Origin: Candidatus Kutchimonas denitrificans
Lineage (GTDB): Bacteria > Gemmatimonadota > Gemmatimonadetes > Palauibacterales > KS3-K002
Direction of reading: 5' to 3'
Assembly (NCBI GenBank): GCA_011774835.1
Contig: JAACAK010000137.1
Location: 1-61,646 of the forward strand
Length of the DNA stretch: 61,646 bases
The stretch's first letter is position 1, and every line of letters starts with the position of its first letter. Made by a program: the position numbers and the translations under genes. Shown here one piece after another: positions 1 to 9,670 of the stretch. The notes below the pieces were generated by a model. That model had not been told where the DNA came from. It did not search any database and saw only the letters and a program-made list of their open reading frames with translations.

Positions 1-566
1 TGCTCGCCGTTCTTCGAGTCCAGGTTACCCGTCGGCTCGTCCGCCAGCAGGATCAGCGGCTGGCCCACGATCGCCCGCGCCACCGCCACCCGCTGCTGCT
101 GACCGCCCGACAGCTGCGACGGATAGTGCTTCACCCGGTGCGCCATCCCCACCTTCTCCAGCGCCTCCTCCACCCGCCGCTTCCGCTCGCCCCCCGGCAT
201 CCCCCGGTAGGTCAGCGGCAGCTCGACGTTCTCGTACACCGTCAGGTCGCCGATCAGGTTGAAGGCCTGGAAGATGAACCCGATGTGCTGGTTGCGGATC
301 CGGGCCCGCTGCGAGGCGGTCAGGTTCGCCACCGGCTGGTCGTCCAGCAGGTACTCGCCGCCGGTCGGCGTGTCGAGGAGACCGAGGATCGAGAGCAGCG
401 TGGTCTTCCCGCACCCCGAAGGGCCGGCGATCGCCACGTACTCGCCTTCCTTGATGTTCAGGTGGACGTCGGCGAGCGCGTGGGTCTCCACCTCCTCGGT
501 GTAGAAGACCTTCTTCACGCCCTTCAGCGTGATCAGCCCTTTCCCGTTGGCTTTTGGCTTGGACAT
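1..566 (-). CDS. ABC transporter ATP-binding protein, LolD/MacB type (partial, 3' end outside window)
   Basis: The 188 visible residues form an ABC nucleotide-binding domain that would power a MacB/LolCDE-type membrane partner for lipoprotein or small-molecule export. Walker A GPSGCGKT is at residues 48-55, the Q-loop glutamine is near 100, the signature LSGGQQQR begins at 152, and Walker B LILLADEPTGNLDS begins at 171. The start is the ATG at 564-566 (MSKPKANGKG). The reading frame runs off the left edge of the window just after Walker B, so the D- and H-loops and the C terminus are not seen. Family assignment is secure. The exact substrate cannot be told without the permease gene, expected to the left. 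Confidence 0.93.
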   Translation of the reverse strand, partial: MSKPKANGKGLITLKGVKKVFYTEEVETHALADVHLNIKEGEYVAIAGPSGCGKTTLLSILGLLDTPTGGEYLLDDQPVANLTASQRARIRNQHIGFIFQAFNLIGDLTVYENVELPLTYRGMPGGERKRRVEEALEKVGMAHRVKHYPSQLSGGQQQRVAVARAIVGQPLILLADEPTGNLDSKNGE

Positions 567-809
567 CTGTGACCTGCCCGTTTTGAGTGACCGTGCTCCA
601 CAGCCCTACGCAACGGCGGCCGAAAATGATTCAGGCCGCTCTCGGTGCCCGGGAGATCCCGGCACGGGGGTCCACCCGGTATTGTGGCAGACAAAATCGC
701 CCGCCGGGTCGCAGATAGCGCCATTCACGTTCTTTTGACGCGGCGACGGCCCGGATGGTTGGCATGGCCGCCCTTGCCGCCGGGGCCCGCGGCGCTTTCG
801 ATGGCGGAG

Positions 810-1676
810 CTATCCTGGCGACTCGGTCAGACCTGTCAGCTTCCCCCCCATCCTCAGGTTCGCCTCGGCGCCCTGTCGGAACGGACGCCAGGCATCCACC
901 TTCCGCAGCGCCCAGCGGGCCAGCCCGGGGCTGAGTCGGGCCACGGCGGCCATCGGACGGATCGGCATGCTGTTGACGTTGATCTGCGGGATGTCGTGCC
1001 TTACCGCCCGTAGCACCGCCCGGGCGACGGCGTCGGGGGTGGTAGTCCCCACGATCCGTGACGCCTTCCCGACCCTGTACTTGCGTCCCTCGTGATAGAT
1101 CCCGGCCTCTTCGACGAAGCTGGGACAGATGACCGAGGCGCTGACGCCCGATGCGCGGCATTCATCCCGCAGCGATTCGGTGAACCCGACGAGCGCGGCT
1201 TTGGTCGCACCGTACACCGCGTCGTAGGGAGGGCCGAAGATCCCGGCCAGCGACGACATGTTCACCACATGACCCCGCCGGCGCTCCAGCATACCGGGCA
1301 GCACCAGGCGCGTCAGGATCATCGCCGACACCAGGTTGAGGCGGACCACCCGCTCGATGTCGGTGATCCCGATCTGTCCGAACGGACATAAAGTCACCGT
1401 GCCGGCGTTGTTCACCAGCAGATCCGCCGGCCCGAAGCTCTCGTTCGCCGTCGCCAGCATCCGTTCCAGCGCCTCGCTGTCGGTGACGTCCGTCGCCACG
1501 GCGATGGCCTCGGCGCCGTTCTCGCGGAGGCGCGCCGCCACCCCGTCCAGCTGATCCGCCGAGCGTGCCGCCACGACCAGTCTCATCCCCTCGGCGGCCA
1601 GAGCACGTGCCACGTAGGGCCCCAGCCCGCGTGAGGCGCCGGTCACGATCGCGACCTTGTCTCTCAACTCTTTCAT
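810..1676 (-). CDS. SDR family NAD(P)-dependent oxidoreductase
   Basis: A 288-residue classical short-chain dehydrogenase/reductase, presumably cytosolic. The Rossmann motif TGASRGLG is at residues 12-19, NNAG at 89-92, and the catalytic triad is Ser142, Tyr155 and Lys159 (YGATK). The ATG at 1674-1676 is chosen because the SDR fold begins at once (MKELRDKVAIVTGAS) and AAAGGGA lies about 11 bases upstream; the in-frame extension further upstream is arginine/proline-rich and looks non-coding. Substrate is unknown. It stands alone, divergent from the hydrolase gene at 1912, with about 235 bp between them that could hold both promoters. Confidence 0.92.
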   Translation of the reverse strand: MKELRDKVAIVTGASRGLGPYVARALAAEGMRLVVAARSADQLDGVAARLRENGAEAIAVATDVTDSEALERMLATANESFGPADLLVNNAGTVTLCPFGQIGITDIERVVRLNLVSAMILTRLVLPGMLERRRGHVVNMSSLAGIFGPPYDAVYGATKAALVGFTESLRDECRASGVSASVICPSFVEEAGIYHEGRKYRVGKASRIVGTTTPDAVARAVLRAVRHDIPQINVNSMPIRPMAAVARLSPGLARWALRKVDAWRPFRQGAEANLRMGGKLTGLTESPG

Positions 1677-1911
1677 CGCCGCATCGTCCCTTTCGGGGTT
1701 GCGTCTCCTGTCGATCGCCCCCGCTCCCTGAGCACGCTTCGGGCTGAGGGGGCTCATCGTCTGCTCTCGTCGAAACAAGATTCCGCCTCTTGCGGTAGGG
1801 AATAGGCGGCGCCAGGGGCCGTCCGCGCAACCTTCAGCGTCGGGCGGCCGCGCCGGCGGTTGCACGAAGGACGTCGGCGGGTTACCGGTATCAGCGCCAG
1901 GTGAGAAGCTC

Positions 1912-2934
1912 GTGAAGAAACTGACGATTATCCTCGGTGTGCTCGCCGTTCTTCTCGTGGCGGGGCTCTACGTCACGCGCGTGAGGACGCCTCGGATCGA
2001 AAACCAGAACGGCGAATCGGTTCCAGGCGCGGTGGCCTCGTTGGAGCCGGTCGAGCTTGGCGGTCGAGAACAATGGATTCTCATCCGCGGGCACAGCACC
2101 TCGAACCCCCTGCTTCTCTTCCTCCACGGGGGGCCGGGGATGCCGATGATGTACATGGCACACGTCTTCGGCCACGGGCTCGAGCAGGATTTCCTCGTCG
2201 TCCATTGGGACCAGCGAGGCGCCGGCAAGTCCTACGATCCCGACTTGCCCGTCGAGACTATGAACGTGGAGCAGTTCCTGTCTGACACCCACGAGCTCGT
2301 CCGGCGGCTCACGCGCCGCTTCGGACACGAGCGGATCTACCTGGCCGGCCACTCGTGGGGCAGTTACCTGGGGACGCTCTACGCGGCGCGGCATCCGGAG
2401 CGACTCCATGCCTATATCGGGATCGGACAGGTCGTCGACGAGCGACGGGCGACCGAGATCGCCGATGCGTTCATCCGGCGGCGCGCTCGAGAGACCGGCG
2501 ACGAGGAGGCGCTGGCGGAGCTGAACGATCAGGGCGCCGCGGCCAGAGAGAAGTGGCTGTTCCGCTTCGGCGGCGAGCTGTACCATCACACGAACTGGAC
2601 ACCCTTCCTGCTGGCCGGGCTGTTCGCCCCCGAGTACAGCCTGACCGATGCGGTCAACGTCGGTCGGGGCTCGAGCTTCTCGTCGCGCCACATGAATTTC
2701 AACGCCATCGACGGACCGCTGATAGAAGAGGTCACGCGGCTGGAGGTGCCGGTCTATTTCTTCCAGGGCCGTCACGACTTCGTGACGCCGGCTGTGCTGG
2801 TCGAAGAGTACCACGCGAGGCTGGAGGCGCCAGCGAAAGACATCGTCTGGTTTGACGACTCGGCGCACTTCCCGTTCTTCGAGCAACCGCAGCGCTTCAC
2901 AGCCGAAATGCGGCGGCTCCTCGCTGAGCGCTGA
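1912..2934 (+). CDS. Alpha/beta hydrolase, proline iminopeptidase-like
   Basis: A 340-residue alpha/beta hydrolase with an N-terminal hydrophobic segment (about residues 4-20) that probably anchors it in the membrane or acts as an uncleaved signal. The oxyanion motif HGGPG is at 72-76, the WDQRGAGKS segment typical of the S33 prolyl aminopeptidase group follows near 99, and the nucleophile elbow GHSWG is at 146-150 (Ser148). The late GRHDFVTP and DSAHFPFFEQP segments carry the likely acid and histidine. The start is a GTG (MKKLTIILG) with only a weak ribosome site. Peptidase versus esterase activity cannot be decided from sequence. Confidence 0.88.
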   Translation: MKKLTIILGVLAVLLVAGLYVTRVRTPRIENQNGESVPGAVASLEPVELGGREQWILIRGHSTSNPLLLFLHGGPGMPMMYMAHVFGHGLEQDFLVVHWDQRGAGKSYDPDLPVETMNVEQFLSDTHELVRRLTRRFGHERIYLAGHSWGSYLGTLYAARHPERLHAYIGIGQVVDERRATEIADAFIRRRARETGDEEALAELNDQGAAAREKWLFRFGGELYHHTNWTPFLLAGLFAPEYSLTDAVNVGRGSSFSSRHMNFNAIDGPLIEEVTRLEVPVYFFQGRHDFVTPAVLVEEYHARLEAPAKDIVWFDDSAHFPFFEQPQRFTAEMRRLLAER

Positions 2935-3039
2935 GCCGATGACTATATTCGGGCTCGGAGATTTGCAGACGATCGACGACGCACGCATTTCGGTGTGCGA
3001 AGGGATGCGGACAGTGACCAGAGGAGCTGTGAACCCGTG

Positions 3040-3801
3040 ATGATGACCCGCTGGGTCGGACGGCTGATTCTCGCCAACGTCGTGGTGTTCATCATCACAC
3101 TCGGATCGCCAGCCATGACTCGGGCGCTCATGCTGGTGCCCGCCTTCATACTGCAGCGGCCCTGGACACCCGTCACCTACATGTTCCTCCACGCCGATTT
3201 CATGCACATCCTGTTCAACATGATCGGGCTGTACTTCTTCGGCCCGCGGCTGGAGCAGCGCCTCGGCGGCAAAGCCTTTCTGGGTCTCTACTTCAGCGCC
3301 GGTGTCGGCGGTGCATTGCTTTCTATCCTTACGCCGTATGCCGCGATCGTCGGCGCCTCCGGCGCCGTCTTCGGCGTTCTGCTCGGTTACGCCCGCAACT
3401 GGCCCCGCGACCGCATCTATATTTGGGGGATCCTGCCGCTGGAGGCGTGGCTGCTGGTGGTTATCGTGACCGTCGCCTCCCTCTATTTCGGTTTCAGCAG
3501 CACCCGGGGCAGCGTCGCCCACTTCGCCCACCTGGGCGGCTTCGCCGGTGGGTACCTTTTCCTCAAGTGGCGGGAGCTCCGATCACCCGCGCGCAAGTTC
3601 AAGAAGGCGGTATCCGCTCCGGCGCGCCGCCCCGGTGGAGACGGGGCCGATCTGAAGCGCTGGCAGCGGATCGATCGGGAGAAGATGCACCCGGTGAACC
3701 GTGACGAGCTCGACCGGGTGCTGGAAAAGATCAAGGCGTCGGGCGTCGGGAGCCTGACACCGGACGAACGCGCTTTCCTCGATCGCTTCAGCCCGGAGTG
3801 A
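3040..3801 (+). CDS. Rhomboid family intramembrane serine protease
   Basis: A 253-residue polytopic membrane protein. HADFMHILFN (residues 51-60) contributes the conserved His/Asn of helix 2, GASG (105-108) holds the catalytic Ser107, and HFAHLGG (161-167) holds the catalytic His164. About six hydrophobic helices are visible, followed by a soluble tail of about 75 residues ending in an SLTPDERAFLDRFS segment seen in many bacterial rhomboids. The ATG at 3040 was preferred over an upstream in-frame ATG at 2995 because GAGGAG lies at 3021-3026; a GTG at 3037 is an alternative. Substrate unknown. It lies alone between the hydrolase gene and the sugar operon. Confidence 0.93.
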   Translation: MMTRWVGRLILANVVVFIITLGSPAMTRALMLVPAFILQRPWTPVTYMFLHADFMHILFNMIGLYFFGPRLEQRLGGKAFLGLYFSAGVGGALLSILTPYAAIVGASGAVFGVLLGYARNWPRDRIYIWGILPLEAWLLVVIVTVASLYFGFSSTRGSVAHFAHLGGFAGGYLFLKWRELRSPARKFKKAVSAPARRPGGDGADLKRWQRIDREKMHPVNRDELDRVLEKIKASGVGSLTPDERAFLDRFSPE

Positions 3802-3937
3802 CCGATCTTCCTACAACCGTCCTTGCGATGTGGGGAAGCACCGTTCGCCTCGTAGCCTCGGCGGCGCTTGTCCGCAGCGCGCCGCGATGCCAACATAGGG
3901 CGGCTGCCGCCCCGTGAATCACCCGGCAGAGAGCGAA

Positions 3938-4684
3938 ATGAAACCGATCGATAGAGAGAACTTCGATGCCGTCATCTTCGATCTCGACGGCGTGGTTACC
4001 CGAACCGCCACTCTCCACGCTCGGGCGTGGAAACAGGTGTTCGACGACTTCCTGCAACGTCGCGCGGCCGGGTCGGGATACCAGCCGTTCGACATCGAGA
4101 CCGACTACCCCCGCTACGTCGACGGCAAGCCTCGCTACGACGGCGTGCGCAGCTTCCTCGCCTCGCGCGGGATCCAGTTGCCCGAAGGGAAGCCCGACGA
4201 TCCGCCCGACCGCCTGACCGTCCAGGGCCTCGGAAATCGCAAGAACGAGCTGTACAACGAGATTCTGGCTGAGGGCGGCGTCGAGGTGTTCGAAGATACC
4301 GTGGAGTGCATCCGCGACTGGCGCGCGATGGGACTCAAGACCGCTATCGTATCTTCGAGCAAGAACTGTGAGCCCGTCTTGCGTTCGGCCGGCCTCACCG
4401 ACCTGTTCGATGTGAGGGTCGACGGCCGCGAGGCCGATCGGTTGGGGCTGGAAGGCAAGCCCGCTCCTGACATCTTTCTGGAAGCGGCACGTCGACTCGA
4501 GGTCGACCCCGCTCGCGCGGTCATCTTCGAGGACGCCGTGTCTGGAGTCCAGGCCGGCCAGGCCGGTGATTTCGGCTGGGTCGTCGGTGTCGACCGCGTG
4601 GGCGCGCGTCAGGCGCTGCTGGCCAGCGGCGCCGACCGCGTCGTCAACGATATGCGAGAACTGCAAGCTCGAGGGGGAGGTTGA
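3938..4684 (+). CDS. pgmB: HAD-family beta-phosphoglucomutase-like protein
   Basis: A 248-residue HAD-superfamily phosphotransferase expected to interconvert beta-glucose-1-phosphate and glucose-6-phosphate. Motif I is FDLDGVV (nucleophile Asp15, acid/base Asp17), with SSSKN as motif II, EGKPAPDIF with the motif III lysine, and VIFEDAVSGVQAG carrying the Mg-binding acidic residues. The ATG at 3938 (MKPIDRENFD) has a purine-rich GAGAG just upstream; a GTG at 3914 would add eight residues. The stop overlaps the start of the next gene by one base. A GH65 phosphorylase two genes downstream would release beta-glucose-1-phosphate, which supports this role strongly. Confidence 0.9.
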   Translation: MKPIDRENFDAVIFDLDGVVTRTATLHARAWKQVFDDFLQRRAAGSGYQPFDIETDYPRYVDGKPRYDGVRSFLASRGIQLPEGKPDDPPDRLTVQGLGNRKNELYNEILAEGGVEVFEDTVECIRDWRAMGLKTAIVSSSKNCEPVLRSAGLTDLFDVRVDGREADRLGLEGKPAPDIFLEAARRLEVDPARAVIFEDAVSGVQAGQAGDFGWVVGVDRVGARQALLASGADRVVNDMRELQARGGG

Positions 4685-5514
4685 TGGGAGGGAACAGTCC
4701 GCAGCGGCGGAAAGCCGATGAGCTTCCTGGAGCGTTGGAGTCCACCGATGAGATCGCCGAGATTCTCGACGACAGGCGGCCGGCGGTGTTCCTCGACTAC
4801 GACGGGACATTGACGCCGATCGTCTCTCAGCCCGAGGACGCGATCTTATCCGACGACATGCGCGACGTTTTGCGCGACCTGGCGGATGTATGTACCGTCG
4901 CCGTCGTCAGCGGCCGGGATCGCCTCGACGTCGAGCCCCTGGTGGGACTCGATCAGCTGGTCTACGCGGGGAGCCACGGCTTCGACATCAAGGGCCCGGA
5001 CGGTCTACGAATGGAGTACGAAGGAGGCGTCGAGCACCTGCCCTCGCTGGAAGCGGCGGAACGCGAATTGCATGAGCGTCTTGCCAACGTGCCGGGCGCA
5101 CGCGTCGAGCGGAAGCGCTTCGCCATCGCGAACCACTACCGCAACGTCGCCGCGGAGGATCAGGACCGGGTTCAGGAGGCGGTGCACGACGTCGCCCGCA
5201 GGCACGAAGGACTTCGCGTGTCCGGCGGCAAGAAGGTGCTCGAGCTGCGTCCCGACATCGATTGGGACAAGGGTCGTGCCGTCTTTTGGCTGCTCGATGC
5301 CCTCGATCTCGATGACGATGACGAAGTCGTCCCCTTCTACGTGGGTGACGACGTGACCGACGAGGATGCGTTTCGGGCTCTGTCCGGTCGTGGCGTGAGC
5401 ATCGTCGTCGGCAAGCCCGAGTACCCGACCCACGCCAGCTACGGCGTCGAGGACGTCGCCGAGGTGAAGAAGTTTCTCGAATTCATGATCGGACAGGCCG
5501 GGGGGAACAGGTAA
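4684..5514 (+). CDS. otsB: Trehalose-6-phosphate phosphatase
   Basis: A 276-residue HAD phosphatase that converts trehalose-6-phosphate to trehalose. FLDYDGTLTPI (catalytic Asp38, Asp40) is motif I, VVSGRD is motif II, ERKRFAIANHYRN is typical of OtsB, and YVGDDVTDEDAF is the Mg-binding motif IV. The ATG at 4684 overlaps the preceding stop by one base and is preceded by a strong GAGGGGGAGG; a TTG three bases earlier is possible but unlikely. Its stop overlaps the GH65 start (TAATG), so the three genes are translationally coupled. Its partner OtsA is encoded about 22 kb away on the other strand. Confidence 0.94.
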   Translation: MGGNSPQRRKADELPGALESTDEIAEILDDRRPAVFLDYDGTLTPIVSQPEDAILSDDMRDVLRDLADVCTVAVVSGRDRLDVEPLVGLDQLVYAGSHGFDIKGPDGLRMEYEGGVEHLPSLEAAERELHERLANVPGARVERKRFAIANHYRNVAAEDQDRVQEAVHDVARRHEGLRVSGGKKVLELRPDIDWDKGRAVFWLLDALDLDDDDEVVPFYVGDDVTDEDAFRALSGRGVSIVVGKPEYPTHASYGVEDVAEVKKFLEFMIGQAGGNR

Positions 5515-7979
5515 TGGATGGGTGGAAGCTGGTCTACGAGGGGTGGGAACCGGAGAAAGAAGGGCTACGAGAGGCCCTCTGCACGCTCGGTAACGGTTAC
5601 TTCGCGACCCGGGGCGCCTCCCCCTTCTTTCGGGCGGGTGGCCCGCACTACCCGGGCACCTATCTCGCCGGCGGCTACAACCGTCTCAAGACCGAGATCG
5701 CCGGCCGCGAAATCGAAAACGAAGATCTCGTCAACTGGCCGAACTGGACTCTCCTGACCTTCAGAATCGACGATGGTGATTGGTTCTCTTTCGAAGGGGT
5801 CGAGATCCTCGAGTACCGCCAGGAACTCGACCTACGGGAAGGTTTGCTCTACTGGCACGCCCGCTTCCGCGACGAGTCGGGCCGCGAGACCACGCTGCGT
5901 AGCCGGCGCCTGGTCCACATGGCCGACATGCACATCGCCGCGATCGAGCTCACGATCATTCCCGAAAACTGGTCCGGCCGGCTGGAGATCCGCTCCGCGC
6001 TGGACGGGCAGGTCCGCAATGAGGGCGTGGAGCGGTACCGTCAGCTCAACAGCCAGCATCTCGAACACGTGAAGCAAGGACAGCTCGACGACGAGCGAAT
6101 CTTCTTGTTGGTGAAGACCATCCAGTCCCGACTCGAGATGGCGCAAGCCGCCCGTACCCGGGTATTCAGGGGCGGCGGACGGGCGGAGCTGGATCGATCG
6201 ACGCGGGAGGAGTCGAGCTACGTGGAGCAGTTGATCCGCTGCGACGGCCGGCAGGGAGAGCCGCTGCGCGTCGAGAAGGTCGTCACGGTCTATACGTCAC
6301 GCGATTGGGCGATCAGCGCCCCGGACCATGATGCGGGCCAGACCCTCGGCCGCCTGGGAACGTTCGACGAGCTGTCGAGGACCCACAAGCTGGCCTGGAG
6401 CCGGCTCTGGCATCGCTGTGACATCGAGTTCGCCGACGGCGAAAACGCTCAGCTTGCCCTCCGCGTTCACATCTTCCACCTGTTGCAGACGGTTTCGCCC
6501 AATACCACGGAGCTCGATGTCGGCGTGCCGGCCCGCGGCCTGCACGGCGAGGCGTACCGCGGCCATATCTTCTGGGACGAGCTCTATATCTTTCCGTTCC
6601 TCGAGTTGCGTCTCCCCGAGGTCGCACGCGCGCTTCTCATGTACCGCTACCGCCGGCTCGACGAGGCCCGCCGTATCGCCGCCGCAGAAGGTTTCCGCGG
6701 CGCGCTTTACCCGTGGCAGAGCGGCAGCGACGGGCGCGAGGAGACCCAGGTCCTGCACCTCAACCCCCGTTCGGGCAACTGGGTCAGGGACAACACGCAC
6801 CTGCAGCGGCACGTCAACTCGGCGATCGCTTTCAATGTCTGGCGGCATTATCAGGCCAGTGGTCGCCGCGACTTCATCTGCAAATACGGCGCCCGCATCA
6901 TCCTCGAGATCGCCCGCTTCTGGGCCAGCGCCGCCACCTTCAACTCGGAGCGCGGGCGCTACGAGATCAAGGGCGTGGTGGGCCCCGATGAGTACCACAC
7001 CGCCTATCCCGACGCCGAACAGCCCGGCCTCAACAACAACGCCTACACCAATATCATGGCTTCGTGGGTGCTGCAGACGGCGGCAAGGGTCATCAAGCTG
7101 CTCGACGCCGATTGCGCCGTCGAGATCTTCGAGGACCTGCAGATCACCGACGAGGAGCTCGCCAGTTGGGACGAGATCAGCCGCAAGCTCTACGTGCCCT
7201 TCATCGAGGACGGGATCATCGCCCAGTTCGAAGGTTACGAGGAGCTCGACGAATTCGACTGGCAGGGCTACCAGGCCAAGTACGGCGACATTCACCGGCT
7301 CGATCGGATCCTCGAGGCGGAGGGCGATACGCCGAACCGCTACAAGGTCAGCAAGCAGGCCGACGTGCTGATGCTGTTCTACCTCTTCTCGGCCGAGCGG
7401 TTGGAACAACTGTTCGAGCACCTCGGGTACCGGTTCGATCCGGAGATGATACCCAGGAACATCGACTACTACCTGAACCGTACCTCACACGGATCGACGC
7501 TCAGCGCGCTGATCAACTCTTGGGTCCAGACGCGGTCGGATCGCTCGCGGTCCTGGCGTTGGTTGCAGGCGGCGCTGAGGAGCGATCTGGAGGACGTGCA
7601 GGGCGGGACCACCCAGGAGGGGATCCACCTGGGGGCGATGGCCGGCACCGTCGACCTGGTACAGCGCTGCTACAGCGGGATCGCCTTGCGCGAAGGCGTT
7701 ATGTGGTTGAATCCGGTACTGCCGTCGGAGCTGAAGTCGATCAGGTCGCGGATTCTCTACCGGGGCCACTGGTTCTCGATACACATCACGCACGACACCC
7801 TCGCGGTCGCGTTCGAGGGGATATGGTCCCCGTACGCACGGATCGCCGTGCACGACAGGATCTACACCTTCAAGCGTGGCGAGCGGAAAGAGTTCGCTCT
7901 CTCCGCTGAAACGGACGACGCCGAATTAGCCGCCGATGCCCGGGCCTCGGACCGATCGACCTCCGCTCAGTCCGAGTAG
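5514..7979 (+). CDS. Glycoside hydrolase family 65 protein (trehalose/maltose/kojibiose phosphorylase type)
   Basis: An 821-residue GH65 enzyme, full length for the family. The N-terminal beta-sandwich starts near residue 1 (LGNGYFATRG), the (alpha/alpha)6 barrel contains FWDELYIFPF, and VVGPDEYHT places the general acid at Glu493. NRTSHGSTLS and GGTTQEGIHLGAM form the phosphate- and sugar-binding part near the C terminus. GH65 phosphorylases cleave a disaccharide with phosphate and release beta-glucose-1-phosphate, which the pgmB-like product would consume. Trehalose is the most likely substrate from context; maltose, kojibiose or trehalose-6-phosphate cannot be excluded. Its last 13 bases overlap the convergent glgP gene. 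Confidence 0.93.
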   Translation: MDGWKLVYEGWEPEKEGLREALCTLGNGYFATRGASPFFRAGGPHYPGTYLAGGYNRLKTEIAGREIENEDLVNWPNWTLLTFRIDDGDWFSFEGVEILEYRQELDLREGLLYWHARFRDESGRETTLRSRRLVHMADMHIAAIELTIIPENWSGRLEIRSALDGQVRNEGVERYRQLNSQHLEHVKQGQLDDERIFLLVKTIQSRLEMAQAARTRVFRGGGRAELDRSTREESSYVEQLIRCDGRQGEPLRVEKVVTVYTSRDWAISAPDHDAGQTLGRLGTFDELSRTHKLAWSRLWHRCDIEFADGENAQLALRVHIFHLLQTVSPNTTELDVGVPARGLHGEAYRGHIFWDELYIFPFLELRLPEVARALLMYRYRRLDEARRIAAAEGFRGALYPWQSGSDGREETQVLHLNPRSGNWVRDNTHLQRHVNSAIAFNVWRHYQASGRRDFICKYGARIILEIARFWASAATFNSERGRYEIKGVVGPDEYHTAYPDAEQPGLNNNAYTNIMASWVLQTAARVIKLLDADCAVEIFEDLQITDEELASWDEISRKLYVPFIEDGIIAQFEGYEELDEFDWQGYQAKYGDIHRLDRILEAEGDTPNRYKVSKQADVLMLFYLFSAERLEQLFEHLGYRFDPEMIPRNIDYYLNRTSHGSTLSALINSWVQTRSDRSRSWRWLQAALRSDLEDVQGGTTQEGIHLGAMAGTVDLVQRCYSGIALREGVMWLNPVLPSELKSIRSRILYRGHWFSIHITHDTLAVAFEGIWSPYARIAVHDRIYTFKRGERKEFALSAETDDAELAADARASDRSTSAQSE

Positions 7980-9670
7980 GCGTTGTGCAGGTACTGAGAC
8001 ACGACGCGCTGCGTATTGAAGAATGACGCGTTGAGCGCGATGGCTGATCGCATGACGCGGGCGTAGTCGGTTGGCCGGTCGTAGTACATCGGCACGATGT
8101 CGTGCTCTAGCTTGTCGTAAAGAGCCGCGATCTCCGCCGCCTCGTCTGCCGCCTCGCTGTGGTCCTCCGCGATCGCCCAGCCGGTCACCCGTTCGATATG
8201 TCCCTCCACCCACCAGCCGTCCAGAATGCTCAGGCTCGGCACACCGTTGCAGGCCGCCTTCATACCGCTCGTACCCGACGCCTCCCGTGGCGGCGCAGGC
8301 GTGTTCAGCCACAGGTCGGTCCCCGCCGTCAGGAGGCGCGCCAGCTTCCAACCGTAATCCTCCAGGTACACGATCCGCACGGCGTCACTGAACTGCTGGC
8401 CGACCTCGAAGATGTGCCGTATCAAGTCCTTTCCGGCTCCATCGTTGGGGTGCGCCTTGCCGCCGAAGATGATCTGGAGCGGACCCGCCGACTCGGCGAT
8501 GTACTCCAACCGCTCCGGCTCCGACAGCAGCAGTTCCGCGCGCTTGTAAGGCGTCGCGCGCCGCGCGAATCCGATCGTGAACGTCCCTTCGTCCAGCCAG
8601 ACGCCCGTACGCTCTTCCGTCAGTTGCAGCAGTCGTCGCTTGTTCTCGGCATGCGCATGCTGGATCTCGTCCAGCGGTATCTTGATCGCGTAGCGCAGGT
8701 ACCGGTTGTCATCCCGCCAGTCCGGTATGTAGCGGTCCAGCAGTTGCCCTATCGGCTCCGCGGCCCACGTCTCCACATGCACGCCGTTCGTGATCGCTTC
8801 CACCGGGTACTCGGGAAACATCCCCAGCGAAACCTCTCCGTGGCGCATCGACACGCCGTTGATGTAGCGCGAGAATCGCAAACCCAGGTACGTCATGTTG
8901 AGCCGATCATCGGGCAGGCACGCCGTTGCCTCCAGCCTCTCGGTTCGACGTTCTCCGAGCACCCGGGTTACGAGGTCGCGTGGAAACTGGTCGTGCCCGG
9001 CCGGCACGGGCGTGTGGGTCGTGAACACGCACGCCTTGCGGACAGCTTCGATCTCTTCGTCCGAAATCTGCGGCTTCCCGGATTCGCCGAGTCGATGCTC
9101 GAGCAGAGCCAGCGTGAGCAGCGACGAATGACCCTCGTTCATGTGATAGATGAGGTTCGTGTCTTGCCCCAACGCGCGCAGTATCTCGACCCCGCCGATC
9201 CCCAGTATCGTCTCCTGGATCAGCCGGTAGCGTTCGTCGCCGCCGTACAGATGGTCCGTCAACGTCTGATCGGCGGCCGTGTTGTCGGGAAGCGCGGTAT
9301 CGAGGAGCAGCACCGGCACGATGTGCCCGTTGCGGCCGCGAACCTCGAACCGCCAGACCCGGACCTTTACCTCCCGGCCCTCGATCTCCACGGTCACGAT
9401 GGGATCCAGAGGCTGAAGCCTCTCTTCGGGAGACCAGTCGTGCGGGCTCTCGGTCTGCGTGCCCTGCTCGTCGAGGTGCTGGCGGAAGTACCCTTTGCGG
9501 TGGATCAATGTCACGCCCACCATGCCGACCCCGAGGTCGGCGGCTGACCGCAGTATATCGCCCGCCAGCACGCCGAGACCGCCAGAGTAGGTCGGCATGT
9601 CCGGATCGAGGGCGATCTCCATGGAGAAATAGGCGACCGTCGCCCCGTTCGGAACGCTGGTGAAGTTCAT
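7967..9670 (-). CDS. glgP: Alpha-glucan (glycogen/maltodextrin) phosphorylase, short type
   Basis: A 567-residue GT35 phosphorylase that releases alpha-glucose-1-phosphate from alpha-1,4-glucans. It is shorter than the roughly 800-residue E. coli and animal enzymes and matches the short AlgP-type group. YSGGLGVLAGD follows the N terminus, MNEGHSS and THTPVPAGHDQF are in the glucan site, and EASGTSGMKAACNG supplies the pyridoxal-phosphate lysine (about Lys471). The ATG at 9668-9670 gives MNFTSVPNGATVAYFSMEI. It is the last gene of the - strand glucan run, separated from treY by 207 bp, so it may have its own promoter. Confidence 0.94.
   Translation of the reverse strand: MNFTSVPNGATVAYFSMEIALDPDMPTYSGGLGVLAGDILRSAADLGVGMVGVTLIHRKGYFRQHLDEQGTQTESPHDWSPEERLQPLDPIVTVEIEGREVKVRVWRFEVRGRNGHIVPVLLLDTALPDNTAADQTLTDHLYGGDERYRLIQETILGIGGVEILRALGQDTNLIYHMNEGHSSLLTLALLEHRLGESGKPQISDEEIEAVRKACVFTTHTPVPAGHDQFPRDLVTRVLGERRTERLEATACLPDDRLNMTYLGLRFSRYINGVSMRHGEVSLGMFPEYPVEAITNGVHVETWAAEPIGQLLDRYIPDWRDDNRYLRYAIKIPLDEIQHAHAENKRRLLQLTEERTGVWLDEGTFTIGFARRATPYKRAELLLSEPERLEYIAESAGPLQIIFGGKAHPNDGAGKDLIRHIFEVGQQFSDAVRIVYLEDYGWKLARLLTAGTDLWLNTPAPPREASGTSGMKAACNGVPSLSILDGWWVEGHIERVTGWAIAEDHSEAADEAAEIAALYDKLEHDIVPMYYDRPTDYARVMRSAIALNASFFNTQRVVSQYLHNAYSD

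Noticed and set aside
1891..3531. A 546-codon - strand frame
   Set aside because: Covers the hydrolase and rhomboid genes in antisense; those genes have clear catalytic motifs and this frame has none.
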